A stretch of DNA of 64,000 nt from Aphanomyces cochlioides (lineage: Eukaryota; Oomycota; Saprolegniomycetes; Saprolegniales; Verrucalvaceae), in NCBI GenBank assembly GCA_019828595.1, contig JAHQRK010000004.1:2294001-2358000 (forward strand). The letters are read 5' to 3'. Below the pieces are notes generated by a model. It searched no databases, had not been told where the DNA came from, and saw only the letters and a program-made list of their open reading frames with translations. The position numbers and the translations under genes were made by a program. This document shows positions 23,369 to 34,045 of the stretch, piece by piece; position 1 is the stretch's first letter; every line of letters begins with the position of its first letter.

Positions 23369-23435
23369 CCAATTAAAATAGACTTTGGGCGAATTTTAGC
23401 CAATTAGAATCATGTGGTTATGAATTTTAGCCAAT
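23369..23435 (+). promoter_or_regulatory. Phased CCAAT boxes upstream of the glycosyltransferase gene
   Basis: CCAAT occurs at 23369, 23400 and 23431, exactly 31 bp apart. The last two lie in the repeated word AATTTTAGCCAAT. The proposed ATG is at 23529. The spacing equals about three DNA turns and recurs at other promoters in the window. Confidence 0.6.
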
Positions 23436-23528
23436 CGGATTTTGCAAGTTGGCACCACAGGTCAATCGAATAAATATGCATGGGCCAGTTATTTTCGAGT
23501 ATCTCGTCGTGACAAAAATCTGCCGGTG

Positions 23529-25666
23529 ATGGAGAGCAGTAGCAGCGGCAGCGTTGCGCCGACAAGTGTGGCCGGCTGCGTGCATCCTGTGGTATCTGCC
23601 GCCGTGTCTTCCACCTCTTCAGAACGAGGGATCACGCATGTCCGCGTACAGCCGAAAGGCTCGTCGAATCTTGCTTGGCGCCGTGCCACGAGTCGCGGTG
23701 TCGACCATGCAAAGAAGGCAGTGCCAGCCACGACAGAGTGGCTTTGGACGCTCAAGAAGTGTGTGTGGGTAGTTTTACTTGTGTGTGTTGTCGTGTACAT
23801 CGTGATGGGCGAACATCTCGCGACCTTTGGTCTCCCAACCTGTATGGCAGCGACTGCAACTATGACAACCACCACGACGACGATCGAAGCGGCTGCATCC
23901 ACGACGGTATACGTGTCCATGGTGAGCATTCCAGTCTTGGAGCGGGTCTTGCCAATGAAATACCTCGCGGAAGAGCTGCTCCATCGAGGTTATCGCGTGA
24001 GCTTTGCATTGCCAGAGGTACTGAGCAACCCCACAGGACTCTCTGACGAGTGACTGGGACCGTAGATTTGTCGAAGTTGGGTTAGTGATGTACCAGGCTT
24101 GGAGTTTATCTCGCTTGGCACGATGCCCATCTCAGCACCGTCTTATACGTTAAAATCCGCGGTAAGACGTCTTCTTCTAGCGCACCTCTCATTTGCACAG
24201 GTTGGCAATGTCGGCATCTACACTAGCTATTGGCATACGTTGCAGCAGTATGCTGCATTTCAAAAGCCCATGTTTCATCCCCTTCTGGAGGACTTTCTTG
24301 AGGATCCACCGACACTTGCGGTGCGTTCAACCCCTCAGACGAAATTGGAGGCCTCAGGATTCTGTCTAGGTTGTTGATCGGTATACATTTGCAGGCATGG
24401 ACGCATGTAACGCCGTGGGCATTCCATTCGTGGTGAACAATCCATTCCTGCTGCTTGACGTGGACGACCCGCCGTCGTATGTGCCGGCTCCGTTGTCCCA
24501 GCATCCCATGGAGACCCAAACAGTCTACGAACGATGCGCTAATGGTCTCTATCGACTTCGTTTCCGCCTGGTGAACCTCGCGCTGTCCCTCGGGCTGCAC
24601 AAATCCACCGACCACGCCATCTACGGCGAACGGGTTGTGCTCACCAACACAGCATTTGGCCTCGAATACTCCCGTCCTCTCGCACCTCTCTACCCGATGG
24701 TCGGCGCCATGCGTCGGCGCCACGTTACGCCAGTCATGGATGCTGGATTGGAGTCGTGGTTTCAAATCGCCCCTTTGGAATCGGAAGCTGACGCGATTGT
24801 CCTCGTCGACTTTGGTCCAGACGTCGACATGCCTGCTGATGCAATGGTCCAAATCGTACGTCCTCCCGATACCTCTGTCGACACTTACCCACGCTAGATC
24901 CAAGTTCTCCGTGATCTTGGCTGTCGCGTCATTTGGAAGCTCACTCCCGACATGGTACGCTTTCCTCTCCAATGATCAGCTCGTCTGAACTCGGTCGCTA
25001 CGTAGCACAAGATGCTCAAAGCTGAAGACGCGCATCCTCTCCATGAATTCGAGTCGTGGGGCGTCTATTTGAGCCCTCTTCTTGCGCACACGGCTGTCTT
25101 TCCCCACGTCCGCTTCTTTCTCACAAGCGGCGGCGTCTTTTACTCGCAAGAAGCGCTTTGTGCCGGTCGTCCCATCCTCGCTATTCCATTCTCAGCTGAA
25201 CATGTCGAATTCACCGACCGCATTGTCCGCGCTGGCGCTGGCGTTTCGATCCAGGTGTCTCAATTGACCATGGAGAGCTTTCGATGGGCAGCGCAACTCC
25301 TTCTAACGCACGACCGGTACGTCTCTCTTCCGATGCCATGACTTAGCCATTGTTTGTAGTTTTGGCAAGGCTGCTACACGTCTAGGTGGACTTCTCGACA
25401 GCGCAGGCGGCACTGTGCATGCCGCCGATGCAGTCCTCGACGTCGTTCATCGTGGCACGGCGCCACTAGTGCCAGCTCGCCAGACGCAACCTTTCTTCAA
25501 GACGTACTTGCTCGACGTCTATGCCGTCTACGGCGCTGTGCTTTGCGGTGTCGCGGTCATTCTCCGCACGCTGCTTTCTGCTTGCGTGTCGGTGTTCCAG
25601 CGCAAGCAGCAACAGCAAGCCGCGTCGGAGCATCTCCACCACCATCACCACTCGAAACTCGACTGA
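23529..25666 (+). CDS. Membrane-bound UDP-glycosyltransferase (GT1/UGT-like)
   Basis: Start chosen at MESSSSGS (23529); an in-frame ATG at 23442 would add 29 residues. An N-terminal membrane segment (CVWVVLLVCVVVYIVMG) and Thr-rich stretch precede the UGT N domain (VYVSMVSIPVLERVLPMKYL, LAEELLHRGYRVSFALPE). The acceptor-side region includes AVGIPFVVNNPF. The C-terminal donor-binding signature is FFLTSGGVFYSQEALCAGRP...PFSAEHVEFTDRIVRAGAG, where the usual THGG histidine is serine. A second hydrophobic segment (VYGAVLCGVAVILRTLL) and a His-rich tail (HLHHHHHSKLD) end it. It probably transfers a sugar to a lipid or other hydrophobic acceptor at an internal membrane. About six introns. Substrate unknown; the family call is good. 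Confidence 0.8.
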
Positions 25667-25715
25667 ACACTAACACGATGGACGATCGATCGACCCTACG
25701 TCTATTATTGTACTT

Positions 25716-26825
25716 CTACTCGTCCATGTGCGCCCTACAGTAGCGGCCTTTCCGCACGGCGTTCAAGCAACCTTCCATTGAGCAGCGTTTGCCGCCGCCG
25801 TGGGCGATGCAAAAGCCATTCCCGCGGTCTTTCTTGTCACACATGGGATGTTTGCACTTGCGGATGCCGCCGTGGGCGTAGCAGAAACCTTTGCGCTGCT
25901 GACCCTTGGTACAGCCTTCAAACTCGCACTTCTTGCCACCGCCATGCGCTCGACAAAACCCACCGCCTTGCGAACTCTTTGGACAGCCAGGATGTTGGCA
26001 TCGGGCGCCACCGCCATGCGCTTTGCATCGATTGTTGGATTGAGCCCGCCGCAGACATCCTGCTTCGGTGCATCGCTTGCCTTTGGACTTGTACGAAGGC
26101 TGGAGCAGCTCGGCGTGGTCTCTCGCAGTTGTCGGCACAGTCGTAGATCTCTGGACGGGCAACTTGGTCGTTTGCTTGACTTCAGTGGTGATCGACCGCT
26201 GCATGGGCACGACGTGGTTTGTCAGTTGGAACTTGCGGAAGTCCGTGTCGGCGGGATTGAACTTGCGGACTTGAATCGCCGGGGACGACGCGATGGTTGT
26301 GGTGGCTCTTAACATCGTATCATGGTACATGGCTTGCTGGGCATGTTGGAGCTGCATGGGCTGCTGCGGTGGCTGCTGCGGCGGCTGCGCGGCGTACACG
26401 TGCGTTGGGTGGATGTTTTGAGGATTATAGCCCCCTTGGACAGAGTAAGAGTAGTTGAAATTGGGCGTCGTGGCGAGCTGCGGCACCCGCAATTCAAACT
26501 CATGACTTGACGTCAGTTGTGTGTGGAAGGCCGGGAACATGGCAAAGTCCGTCGCTTTATGCATGGGCGGCGTGATGGGAAGGCTCATCGCCGTCGGGTC
26601 GAGCGGTTCAAAGGCTTCTCCATTCTCATGCTTCATGTCGACGAGGGGATCATAGCCTGCAAAGAGATCCTGGTCGCCAAAGAGACTGTCCCTACAAGTG
26701 AGCTATGAGTCAAGAGGAAAGAGCCAAGGAGGGGATTACGTTCGAGTCCGAGAGCCATCGTCGGCAAAAAACGACTTGACAAAGCTGCTGTCGTCCATGC
26801 AGGGGATTCTCGAAATGTTGCTCAT
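25716..26825 (-). CDS. WRKY19-like repeated zinc-finger protein
   Basis: Two exons, 26825-26740 and 26691-25716 (intron 48 bp), 353 residues. The N half is low complexity (QPPQQPPQQPMQLQHAQQ). The C half has five tandem units of about 25 residues with the form C-x4-5-C-x6-C-x3-HGGG, for example RCQHPGCPKSSQGGGFCRAH, ending RKGRYCRAHMDE. Such units are abundant in oomycete proteins usually annotated WRKY transcription factor 19-like, although there is no WRKY domain here. They are presumed zinc-binding, possibly DNA-binding. The frame upstream of 26825 remains open to 27149, but that part looks non-coding. It is convergent with the UGT gene, 49 bp away. Confidence 0.8.
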
Positions 26826-27993
26826 GATGCTCGACCGAACGCCTATATCGGTTGGGGCATAGCATCTGAGGAACGCAATCTGCTTCTTGGATTGGATGCG
26901 TGCAATCAAAATGGAGTCGAAACCGTCAACTGGGCAGGCCAGCCATTGTCGTTGGAGTGTTAACTCGTCGACATGATGGAATTTAGTCTGGTATCCCCCC
27001 GAGGACGATGTGGCCAAAGGGGCTCCTACCTCGAAACATTGCTCTTGCTGAGTCGGTCTCGCCCTAGTTCCATGTTTTCCAAATTTTGTCGAGTTGCTTT
27101 GACCAGTCTTGTATTCTCCCCAGAACAGCAGCGGCCAGTTGGCAGCCATGGGATTGCAACTTGGAGCCGCCCCTTAAACTCTGAACTAGCAAGGGGGGCG
27201 GAGCATCCAGTGCCAGTTCGCAACGCCGCTTCACTCGGACGATGAATCTTGGAGAAGGACTTGCATATTGACCAATTCTCCTTGGTACATAGATCCTCAT
27301 TGACTTCCACTCGTCAGCTGCATTGGAATTTCATTTTCATTGACTGGGCTGACCATAGAGCGGCTTCATCAGCTGAGGCAACGATCAATTTGGAGTACTT
27401 ATAGCTTGCCTCGATCGTCTCTGGGGTATTTCTTCACCCGCTAGGTCATGCACTAGCTCGTATTCCACCTAGCGAGCTTTCTTTAGCTAGTTCATGTGTT
27501 AACGTACCAAAGCACACAGATTCAAAGCTCATTCTGCAGAAAATCAAAAAAACACCGCGACGGTCGTCTCTTCCATCCCAGACGTCCTTATCTGGCATTC
27601 AAGGTCGAAGAAGCTGAGGAGCAACTTCTTTACTTGGCACCTTTCAAGCTCGTCACTCTTCACAACAGCATCGATATCCTCCGATGTTGAGCTCATTCAA
27701 CACCGAATCCATCATAGAATATCGCTACGATAGTTGTCTTCCATCCTGACCGTCCTTCTGCGCCACGGGGAGAAGTCTCTCCTCTATCTCTCCCACCTTG
27801 AATGCCCGACAATCCATTGCGAGTTCCGTCTTGCCTTCTTGGACTTGGACTGCAACCTACTCCGTTAATCCGAGGCTCCAATTGCACACAACTTCAACAA
27901 TCTCAAAATACTTTATTCAAGTACCCTGAGAATTATTCTGGCCAATAGAAATCGATATTTTAAACTGAGCCCAGCCACACTGTACTCGTTTTA
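26826..27993. other. Intergenic region, 1.2 kb
   Basis: No gene recognised on either strand; short reading frames lack motifs and partner exons. Two loosely similar segments near 27555-27590 and 27735-27765 (GTCNTCTTCCATCCNGACGTCCTT-like) hint at an old local duplication. The last 100 bp before the peptidase should hold its promoter. Confidence 0.4.
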
Positions 27994-30159
27994 GTGAATG
28001 AGTCGAAGACCATCTCCGCCCGATGTCATTATTCATTTTGCCACCCAAAGGCAAAGACGTTTCTCCGCCGCTCGTTCCGCCGACTCGCGCCTTTCTCGAC
28101 ATTCCAACGAAGCATGTCCTCCACTGGAAATAATCCCCTCCTTGCTGACTGGTCCGTGCGTCCGTACTCGTTTCCACCTTTCGAAGACATCAAAGCCGAA
28201 CACTTTGAACCGGCGTTCCAAGTCGCATGGGCGAAACATTTGGATGAACTGAAGCAAATTGCCGACAATCCGCAAGAACCAACGTTTGACAATACGATCA
28301 AGACGTTTGATCGAGTTGGAGGGCTGTTGTCTGCGATCCAAGGTGTCTATTTCAATTTGACTGCGTCGTTGTGCACTCCTGACTTGCAAGTCGTCCAACG
28401 AAAATTGGCCGGACCCATGGCGGAGCATACGGCCAAAGTCGTTTCGTTCCCTGGACTATTTGAACGCATCAACCATGTCTACAAAACGCGCACGACGTCG
28501 AATTTGAATGCCGAGCAAATCCGCCTCGTTGAGCGTTTCCATCTGGATTTTGTCCGCCAAGGTGCTCTCTTTGACAAGAAAACACAAGATAAATACAATG
28601 CTATCGTGAAGGAATTGGCTGAATTGACGACAACTTTCCGTCAACAAGTCACGACTGACGAAAGCGATGTGGTCGTGCACGTCGACGAATCTGAACTCGT
28701 TGGATTGCCTGACGATATCATAGCTGCTGCTCGTCAAGCCGCAATCGATCGTAAATTGGACGGCTACGTCATCACGCTTGGCCGATCCCTTGTCGAACCC
28801 TTTTTGACTACATGCGAGAACCGTGATGCCCGCGAACGCGTCTGGAAGGCATGGACTTCCCGTGGCGAACTCTCGCCTGATCGTGACAACTGCAGCATTG
28901 CCGTGCGTATCCTGAAACTTCGCTCGGAGCAAGCGCGTATCCACGGCTACAAGTCGTTTGCAGCTTATCAAACCAACGACACAATGGCTAAGACGCCTGA
29001 AGCCGTCATGGGGCTCCTGGAACGCGTGTGGGCTCCTGCCAAAGTTGCCGCCAACAAGGAGCGCCAGGTTTTGTCTGAATACGCTGTTTCTGTTGGCGAC
29101 AACCCAGATATTCGTCCATCTGATTGGCGCTACTACGCCGAAAAGGTTCGTGCTGCCAAGTACGACTTGGACGAAAGCGAAGTGAAACCCTACTTCAGCT
29201 TGGATCGCATGGTGGAAGCAGTTTTTAACGTGGCCAATCGTCTCTACGGCATTTCATTCCATCTTCGCACTGATCTCAAGGCCTACCATCCAGATGTCAA
29301 GATGTACGAAGTTCGTGAAGGCGAAAAAGTCGTTGCACTCTTCTTGCATGATAACTATGCCCGCCCGTACAAGAACAGTGGTGCCTGGATGAGTGAATTC
29401 CGCTCACAGAGTCGCAATGTGGATGATTTGGGCACGAATGTTATTCCAATCGTCATCAACAACAACAATTTCACGAAAGGCTCGCCGACTTTGCTCTCGT
29501 TCGACGATTGCGTAACACTCTTCCATGAATTCGGTCATGGCTGTCATGGTATGCTTTCGAACTCGACGTACCAACGTCTTGCCAGTACGCGTGTGCTTAA
29601 AGATTTCGTGGAATTGCCTTCCCAATTGATGGAACACTGGGTCCGTCAACCACAAGTCCTGGCCGAACATGCTCGTCATTACAAGACCGGCGACCCTATT
29701 CCTGCGGAGCTCCTAAGCAAGGTCATGGCGGCTCTTCGATTCCAGCAAGGTTTTGCCACAGTTGAGTACACTGCTTGCGCGCTCGTGGACCAAGCTTTGC
29801 ATGCATTGGAAAACATCGATGGATTGGACTTGAACGACTTTGAAAAGAAGAAGCTCGCCGAGCTCGAAATGCCTGACGGTATTGTCATGCGCCACCGCAT
29901 TCCTCACTTTGCGCACTTGTTTGCGAGTTCATCATATGCCGCCGGGTACTATGTCTACTTGTGGGCTGAAGTGCTCGACGCTGATGCATTCGACGCTTTC
30001 TTGGAAGCGGGTGACATCTTTGACAAAGCGACGGCTGCCCGAGCTCGCAAGTACATTTACTCTGCCGGTAACACCCGCGATCACATGGAAGGCTACCGCT
30101 TGTTCCGTGGCCAAGAACCCAAGATTGAACCCATGCTCAAGAAGAAGGGCTTGATCTAA
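27994..30159 (+). CDS. M3 family oligopeptidase (thimet/oligopeptidase A type)
   Basis: Intronless zinc metallopeptidase that degrades short peptides. The catalytic motif is TLFHEFGHGCHGML (HExxH), with the downstream Glu in FVELPSQLMEHW. Typical C-terminal signatures are present: HLFASSSYAAGYYVYLWAEV and AGNTRDHMEGYRLFRGQEP. From MSSTGNNPLLADW (28114) the protein is 681 residues, the normal family length. The ATG at 27994 adds 40 residues rich in Arg and Ser (FLRRSFRRLAPFSTFQRS) that look like a mitochondrial presequence, so alternative starts could give mitochondrial and cytosolic forms. It ends EPMLKKKGLI. In a window where nearly all large genes have introns, the absence of any is notable and may reflect retroposition or bacterial ancestry. 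Confidence 0.95.
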   Translation: MNESKTISARCHYSFCHPKAKTFLRRSFRRLAPFSTFQRSMSSTGNNPLLADWSVRPYSFPPFEDIKAEHFEPAFQVAWAKHLDELKQIADNPQEPTFDNTIKTFDRVGGLLSAIQGVYFNLTASLCTPDLQVVQRKLAGPMAEHTAKVVSFPGLFERINHVYKTRTTSNLNAEQIRLVERFHLDFVRQGALFDKKTQDKYNAIVKELAELTTTFRQQVTTDESDVVVHVDESELVGLPDDIIAAARQAAIDRKLDGYVITLGRSLVEPFLTTCENRDARERVWKAWTSRGELSPDRDNCSIAVRILKLRSEQARIHGYKSFAAYQTNDTMAKTPEAVMGLLERVWAPAKVAANKERQVLSEYAVSVGDNPDIRPSDWRYYAEKVRAAKYDLDESEVKPYFSLDRMVEAVFNVANRLYGISFHLRTDLKAYHPDVKMYEVREGEKVVALFLHDNYARPYKNSGAWMSEFRSQSRNVDDLGTNVIPIVINNNNFTKGSPTLLSFDDCVTLFHEFGHGCHGMLSNSTYQRLASTRVLKDFVELPSQLMEHWVRQPQVLAEHARHYKTGDPIPAELLSKVMAALRFQQGFATVEYTACALVDQALHALENIDGLDLNDFEKKKLAELEMPDGIVMRHRIPHFAHLFASSSYAAGYYVYLWAEVLDADAFDAFLEAGDIFDKATAARARKYIYSAGNTRDHMEGYRLFRGQEPKIEPMLKKKGLI

Positions 30160-30201
30160 AGTTCTCGTTGCATATATATAACAAGCTCTCGTTGGTGTTG
30201 A

Positions 30202-31019
30202 TTAGCTCGTTGGTTTGTCTTCACGATCCGAGTAAGCTAAGACATGCCGCCACGGTCCCTCAATGCGCCATTGCCACACGAGAATTGCCAGGAAAGACAG
30301 CGAGCCAACACTGTACCAGGTCCATTTATACAACGCACAATTGACCAAGGTCACGCTGATCACCAGCAATCCAACCCCTGAACTGACGATGAGCTGCGAA
30401 TAAAGGAGAGGACGAACCTGCTCGGAAGAGATGATACGACCAGAGAAAATAGAGATGGCCACGAGCATGCCACCACTCGTTAAAAGGCGACTCTATGTCT
30501 AGCCGATCGATGGAAAGATCGCGAACTTTCTTTTCGAGATCGTTGGTGGCAAATCTAGAGTTACAACGCTGTCAAAGAGGGCGATGGAGAAACGACATAC
30601 TTGAGAGTTGAGAGGGTGAGCATGACACACCGCAAGACGCAGAGCATCGTGCAGACGATCGACACGACACTCGTCGTGCCCTGGATAAAGACCAACACGG
30701 CATTTGTGTTGCTATTGAAATGGCTTTCCACATACGCCTGCCGCCCAAACAACGTGATGAGGACTGCTGTATTTGATATCGCAGTCAACTGCCACACCCG
30801 GGAGTCGACGAGACGGCGTTCGTTGGCCAGTTTGTGAATACGCCGAGATCGTTCTTGGTCTTCACGTCTCCATTCGAGTCTTCGTTTGATCAAATCGTTT
30901 CGATGCTGGATCTCATCAACACGGTGATTTATGTCTTCTGTGCGCCACGATCTAGAATTCTTGATCTCATACATGCCAAGGAAGCGGCTCAAGACTGCCA
31001 TTGCATTTTGGTTCGCCAT
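30202..31019 (-). CDS. Orai-like calcium channel, paralogue 1
   Basis: Exons 31019-30601, 30554-30418 and 30377-30202 (introns 46 and 40 bp), 243 residues with four predicted membrane segments. It aligns without gaps through the first helix with the gene at 46779. The stretch after ISN reads TAVLITLFGRQAYVE, so the filter glutamate (Orai1 E106 position) is kept. The gate valine position (V102) is glutamine and M101 is arginine. A conserved family motif before helix 3 reads LDIESPFNEWW. The N terminus is a charged coiled-coil-like helix (RSWRTEDINHRVDEIQHRND). Orai proteins form plasma-membrane store-operated calcium channels, but the changed pore makes selectivity and gating uncertain. It is convergent with the peptidase gene, 43 bp away. 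Confidence 0.75.
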
Positions 31020-31596
31020 GGTCCACTATGACTGCTTCATGCTGTCGAACAACGGTCAAAATAGTTTCACCAGCTGACATGTCTAATCTGCCATATCCTG
31101 CTCAAAATAGATAAATAAATATTGATCTTGAATAAAATATGCTACTAACCATGACCCGGATAAAACAGCTATTTTGAGCAAATTTCAAATTAATTTGATA
31201 ATTACTTTGACGAACTCTGAGTACAGTAGTGATGTCAATATGGATACAAAAAATGCCATTTCAAACTTTTTGTCGCATGGTCGAGTCAGAAATGAAGTCG
31301 AGAAAAAATTACCACCTCTGATGTGTAAATAAAACTTTGCCTTTTGGATGAAAATAATATTATTAGTTTAAATTTTGTTTATTTTATTATATCACATATT
31401 TTCCATGATTTTTGGTTGTTTTCACGTGATCGATTTTTCCCAGATGGATGTGAAACACGCTGGCCCATGACAAGGTCGACCAAACAACTTCGACGTCGAT
31501 GAGCTCATGGATTGGAAGGGAGTAAAGAGAAAGGATTTCAGTGGACGCGGAGATAATCTATACTTTGAATGAATTCCTGCATTATGAAGTCGACTA
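31020..31596. other. Intergenic AT-rich region
   Basis: No gene seen. The stretch serves as the promoter of paralogue 1 and the 3' side of paralogue 2. It contains long AT runs around 31340-31400. Confidence 0.4.
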
Positions 31597-32480
31597 TCAT
31601 GATGTTGTAACCCGTCGTGGAATTGCGCTCACTGGGACTGCAGGCACCTTCATCAAGTATCGCCACTTACTCAAAATACGGAATTGCCAAATGAGCAATC
31701 CGAGCACAGCGACAGTCGAGATGCTTATGGATGTGGCTTGCCAATTGCTATATTGGACCCACGATACGACGCCCAACTCGACCAGGAAGAGTGATACACC
31801 TACGTGGCACGAACATCAGCCAAGATTGTTGGGAGAGAATGATCTACCAAGGCGAAAGAGGCGGTAACCAAGCATCCAATCGGTCTCACACTTCTTGAGC
31901 CACCACGTATAAAATGGAGATTCAAAGTCAATGTCGTCGTCGTGCATGCGACGGACATCGTAGTCAAGTTCATGTGCAGTATATCGAGTGATCGCAACCA
32001 AGAGCACAGTAAACGTGACTGACGAAATCACCATGCAGCAAATCTACACAAGCAAAGGTTGAGACCTCATGAAAACGAGGGCAGTCATACACATAGGGCA
32101 GATACGACGCCATATACCCATAGAAGATCCAGGTTGATGTTAGTTGGCAAGCTCACGTTGATGATCGAAATGAGGGCAAACCCACCAAGCAGCGCTCCAA
32201 GAGATGAGACGGCAGAGAGCTGTTCAGATCGGGTATCAGCTTGACGTCGTTCGTTTTCCAGTTTTGCCTAGACATGCATGGAATCAAAGGGAAAAAGAGC
32301 GGCTCCAACCTGGATCTTGATACGTCGAATATCTTGTTCGCGCCACTCTTGCTCTCTCTTTAAATCATCCGTTCGCCATTGAATTTCCTGGTTGCGATGT
32401 TCCACGTCTTCTCGGCGCCACGTTGACGAGTTGCTTTGGTCGTATGTCCCGATCAAGCTCTCAAACACGAGCGCCGACAT
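31597..32480 (-). CDS. Orai-like calcium channel, paralogue 2 with altered filter
   Basis: Exons 32480-32310, 32267-32091, 32043-31848 and 31799-31597, 248 residues. All three junctions restore frame, with introns of 42, 47 and 48 bp. Start MSALVFESLIGTYDQSN parallels MASAVIGSLIGTYDVKI of the paralogue at 46779. The first helix reads SLGALLGGFALISIINVSLP; the residue matching the filter glutamate of Orai (E106) is asparagine, codon 32159-32157. Later segments match the family: CCMVISSVTFTVLLVAITRY, DFESPFYTWWLKKCETDW, VSLFLVELGVVSWVQYSNWQ. An in-frame ATG at 32525 would add 15 residues. It could be a non-conducting or dominant-negative subunit, or a channel of changed selectivity. Confidence 0.8.
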
Positions 32481-32593
32481 ATTCGACCTCTTGGTCTGAT
32501 TGCGAGTCCCACAGGGACAACCCAAACATGCTTTTCAATAATATTGCATACAATTACCTCGATATTTAAATTAAAATCAAAATAGATTTTTAA

Positions 32594-32681
32594 CCAATGC
32601 AATTAACTCAAAAATATTTTGTCCAATCAATGCGGCTTAAACTAAACCAATCAAAACACAAGATATGTTATTGTAGCCAAT
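32594..32681 (+). promoter_or_regulatory. CCAAT cluster upstream of Orai-like paralogue 2
   Basis: CCAAT at 32594, 32623, 32647 and 32677 (spacings 29, 24 and 30 bp), 114-200 bp upstream of the minus-strand ATG at 32480. It resembles the phased clusters at 23369 and 46938. Confidence 0.55.
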
Positions 32682-32864
32682 GAAATTGTAGTAAAATACA
32701 AAGAATAAAAATATTACCACTGATCTGTGTTTCACTATTCGAATTAAAATATTGTCTTTTCAGGCAAAATTTTGACTTACATGGCGATTGGCTAAATTGA
32801 TCAATTACCTTGGAAATTGTATGGCATAAAATTTTCTATATATGTCACCTTGAGCACTCTCGGC

Positions 32865-33122
32865 ATGATCGCAAATGTCGTATCCAGACAGCACGCGCAC
32901 AAGAACACAGTCATGTATGCGCTCTATGCACATTACTACCTTGGCATGAAACGGATAGACATCGCAACAGTGTTTCACAAGTCTATCGAAACCGTGTCGA
33001 CATGGATCAAGACATACGAACATACTGGTGAAAGTCAAACCCTTGAGTACACAAACGTCTCTTTCACGTGCATGTTAGCTCGCATGCAGAAAAGAGAGGA
33101 GCGACTGGGCAAATCAGGCTGA
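32865..33122 (+). pseudogene. Truncated Tc1/IS630-like transposase, N-terminal helix-turn-helix only
   Basis: The frame from MIANVVSRQHAHKN contains a helix-turn-helix of the Tc1/IS630 type: HYYLGMKRIDIATVFHKSIE followed by TVSTWIKTYEHTGES. After about 85 residues it stops with no DDE domain in any frame downstream. This is probably a relic of a larger element, or an exapted DNA-binding piece. Confidence 0.5.
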
Positions 33123-33251
33123 GGGGTCGTTCATACCAGATCAGACTTTTGAGCCCAACAAGGGAGAGTTGAGCAGGTGGTACTACGACGCACGATGAAT
33201 ATTTATGAGCTATATTGCCAATGTATGAATGCAAACAGTAATCATCTTAGA

Positions 33252-34045
33252 TTAAAGGCTGAATTCTGCGACTAGCTCTGAGTGTTGAGTTCCTGTGTCG
33301 ACTGTGAGTTCAATAACCATGCGCTGAACTGGGCCATCAATGTTTGTGATTTTCATGCATTCTTTCTGGACTCGGACAGGAAATGGCAGGCGAATTCGAC
33401 ACTCCGTTTCTGGACGTTGTCCATTTCTTCCACACCTTTCCATAAGTGCTTCTTGTATGGCCCCGATCATTTGGTTAGTACGACTAGAGCTTTGGCATTC
33501 TTTTCCAAGAAGGACCTCGGCGTTGCAAATGGCTTCAGTCCATGGCCACATTACCCTCAAAAGGGATAAATCGTCAGTATCGACTTCACAACGCCCTTTT
33601 GCGCCATTAGGTGGTGTCACCACCACAACCGCCACATTTTCGCGCTTTTTGTAGTCATAGAACTTAGTGACTAGACACTCTGGATTTGAAATCGTTATTG
33701 GCGATTTCAAATCCAATTCATCTGAGCCTCCACCTCGAGGAATAACCTTTTTCGAGCGTAGAAATGGCACTTCATCGTCTGACTCTTGCACAACAGAAAC
33801 TTTTCGTTTACCTAGAGATACATGAAAAGATAGATCAGAGAGTACACACCGCTTTTAGCGCTTCCAAACCTCATTTTTGCCGTGGAATCAAAGTGTTTTA
33901 GAAACGCTGGAAAGTTGTACGCCTGGAAGAGTTGGTGCAACTTGTATGCCTCGTGTGCTTTCGTCGTTGATGAAACTTCGCCACTGTCAAAGAGCGCCTC
34001 AAGGGTTTTTTGCGCAACCGAGTCTTTGGTCCAGCGCTGTGCCAT
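33252..34045 (-). CDS. Uncharacterised protein divergent from Harbinger transposase
   Basis: Two exons, 34045-33850 and 33811-33252 (intron 38 bp), 251 residues, frame intact. The N terminus (MAQRWTKDSVAQKTLEALFD, then AHEAYKLHQLFQAYNFPAFL) is helical and could be a DNA-binding domain. The middle is basic and acidic patches (KKVIPRGGGSDELDL). The C half is beta-rich and ends TQHSELVAEFSL. I do not recognise a family. PIF/Harbinger transposons normally carry a second gene, often a Myb/SANT-like DNA-binding protein. The divergent placement next to a Harbinger-type transposase makes that role the best guess. It could instead be an unrelated host gene. Confidence 0.5.

Noticed and set aside
26736..27149. 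Longer N terminus for the WRKY19-like gene
   Set aside because: The frame is open but its composition changes abruptly. The internal ATG at 26825 gives a compact first exon that splices in frame.
31541..31867. Plus-strand frame opposite Orai-like paralogue 2
   Set aside because: It is antisense to well-supported exons of the channel gene.
32268..32525. Orai-like paralogue 2 as a pseudogene because its first frame stops early
   Set aside because: The stop lies inside a 42-bp intron. Four exons rejoin in frame and align with the paralogue.
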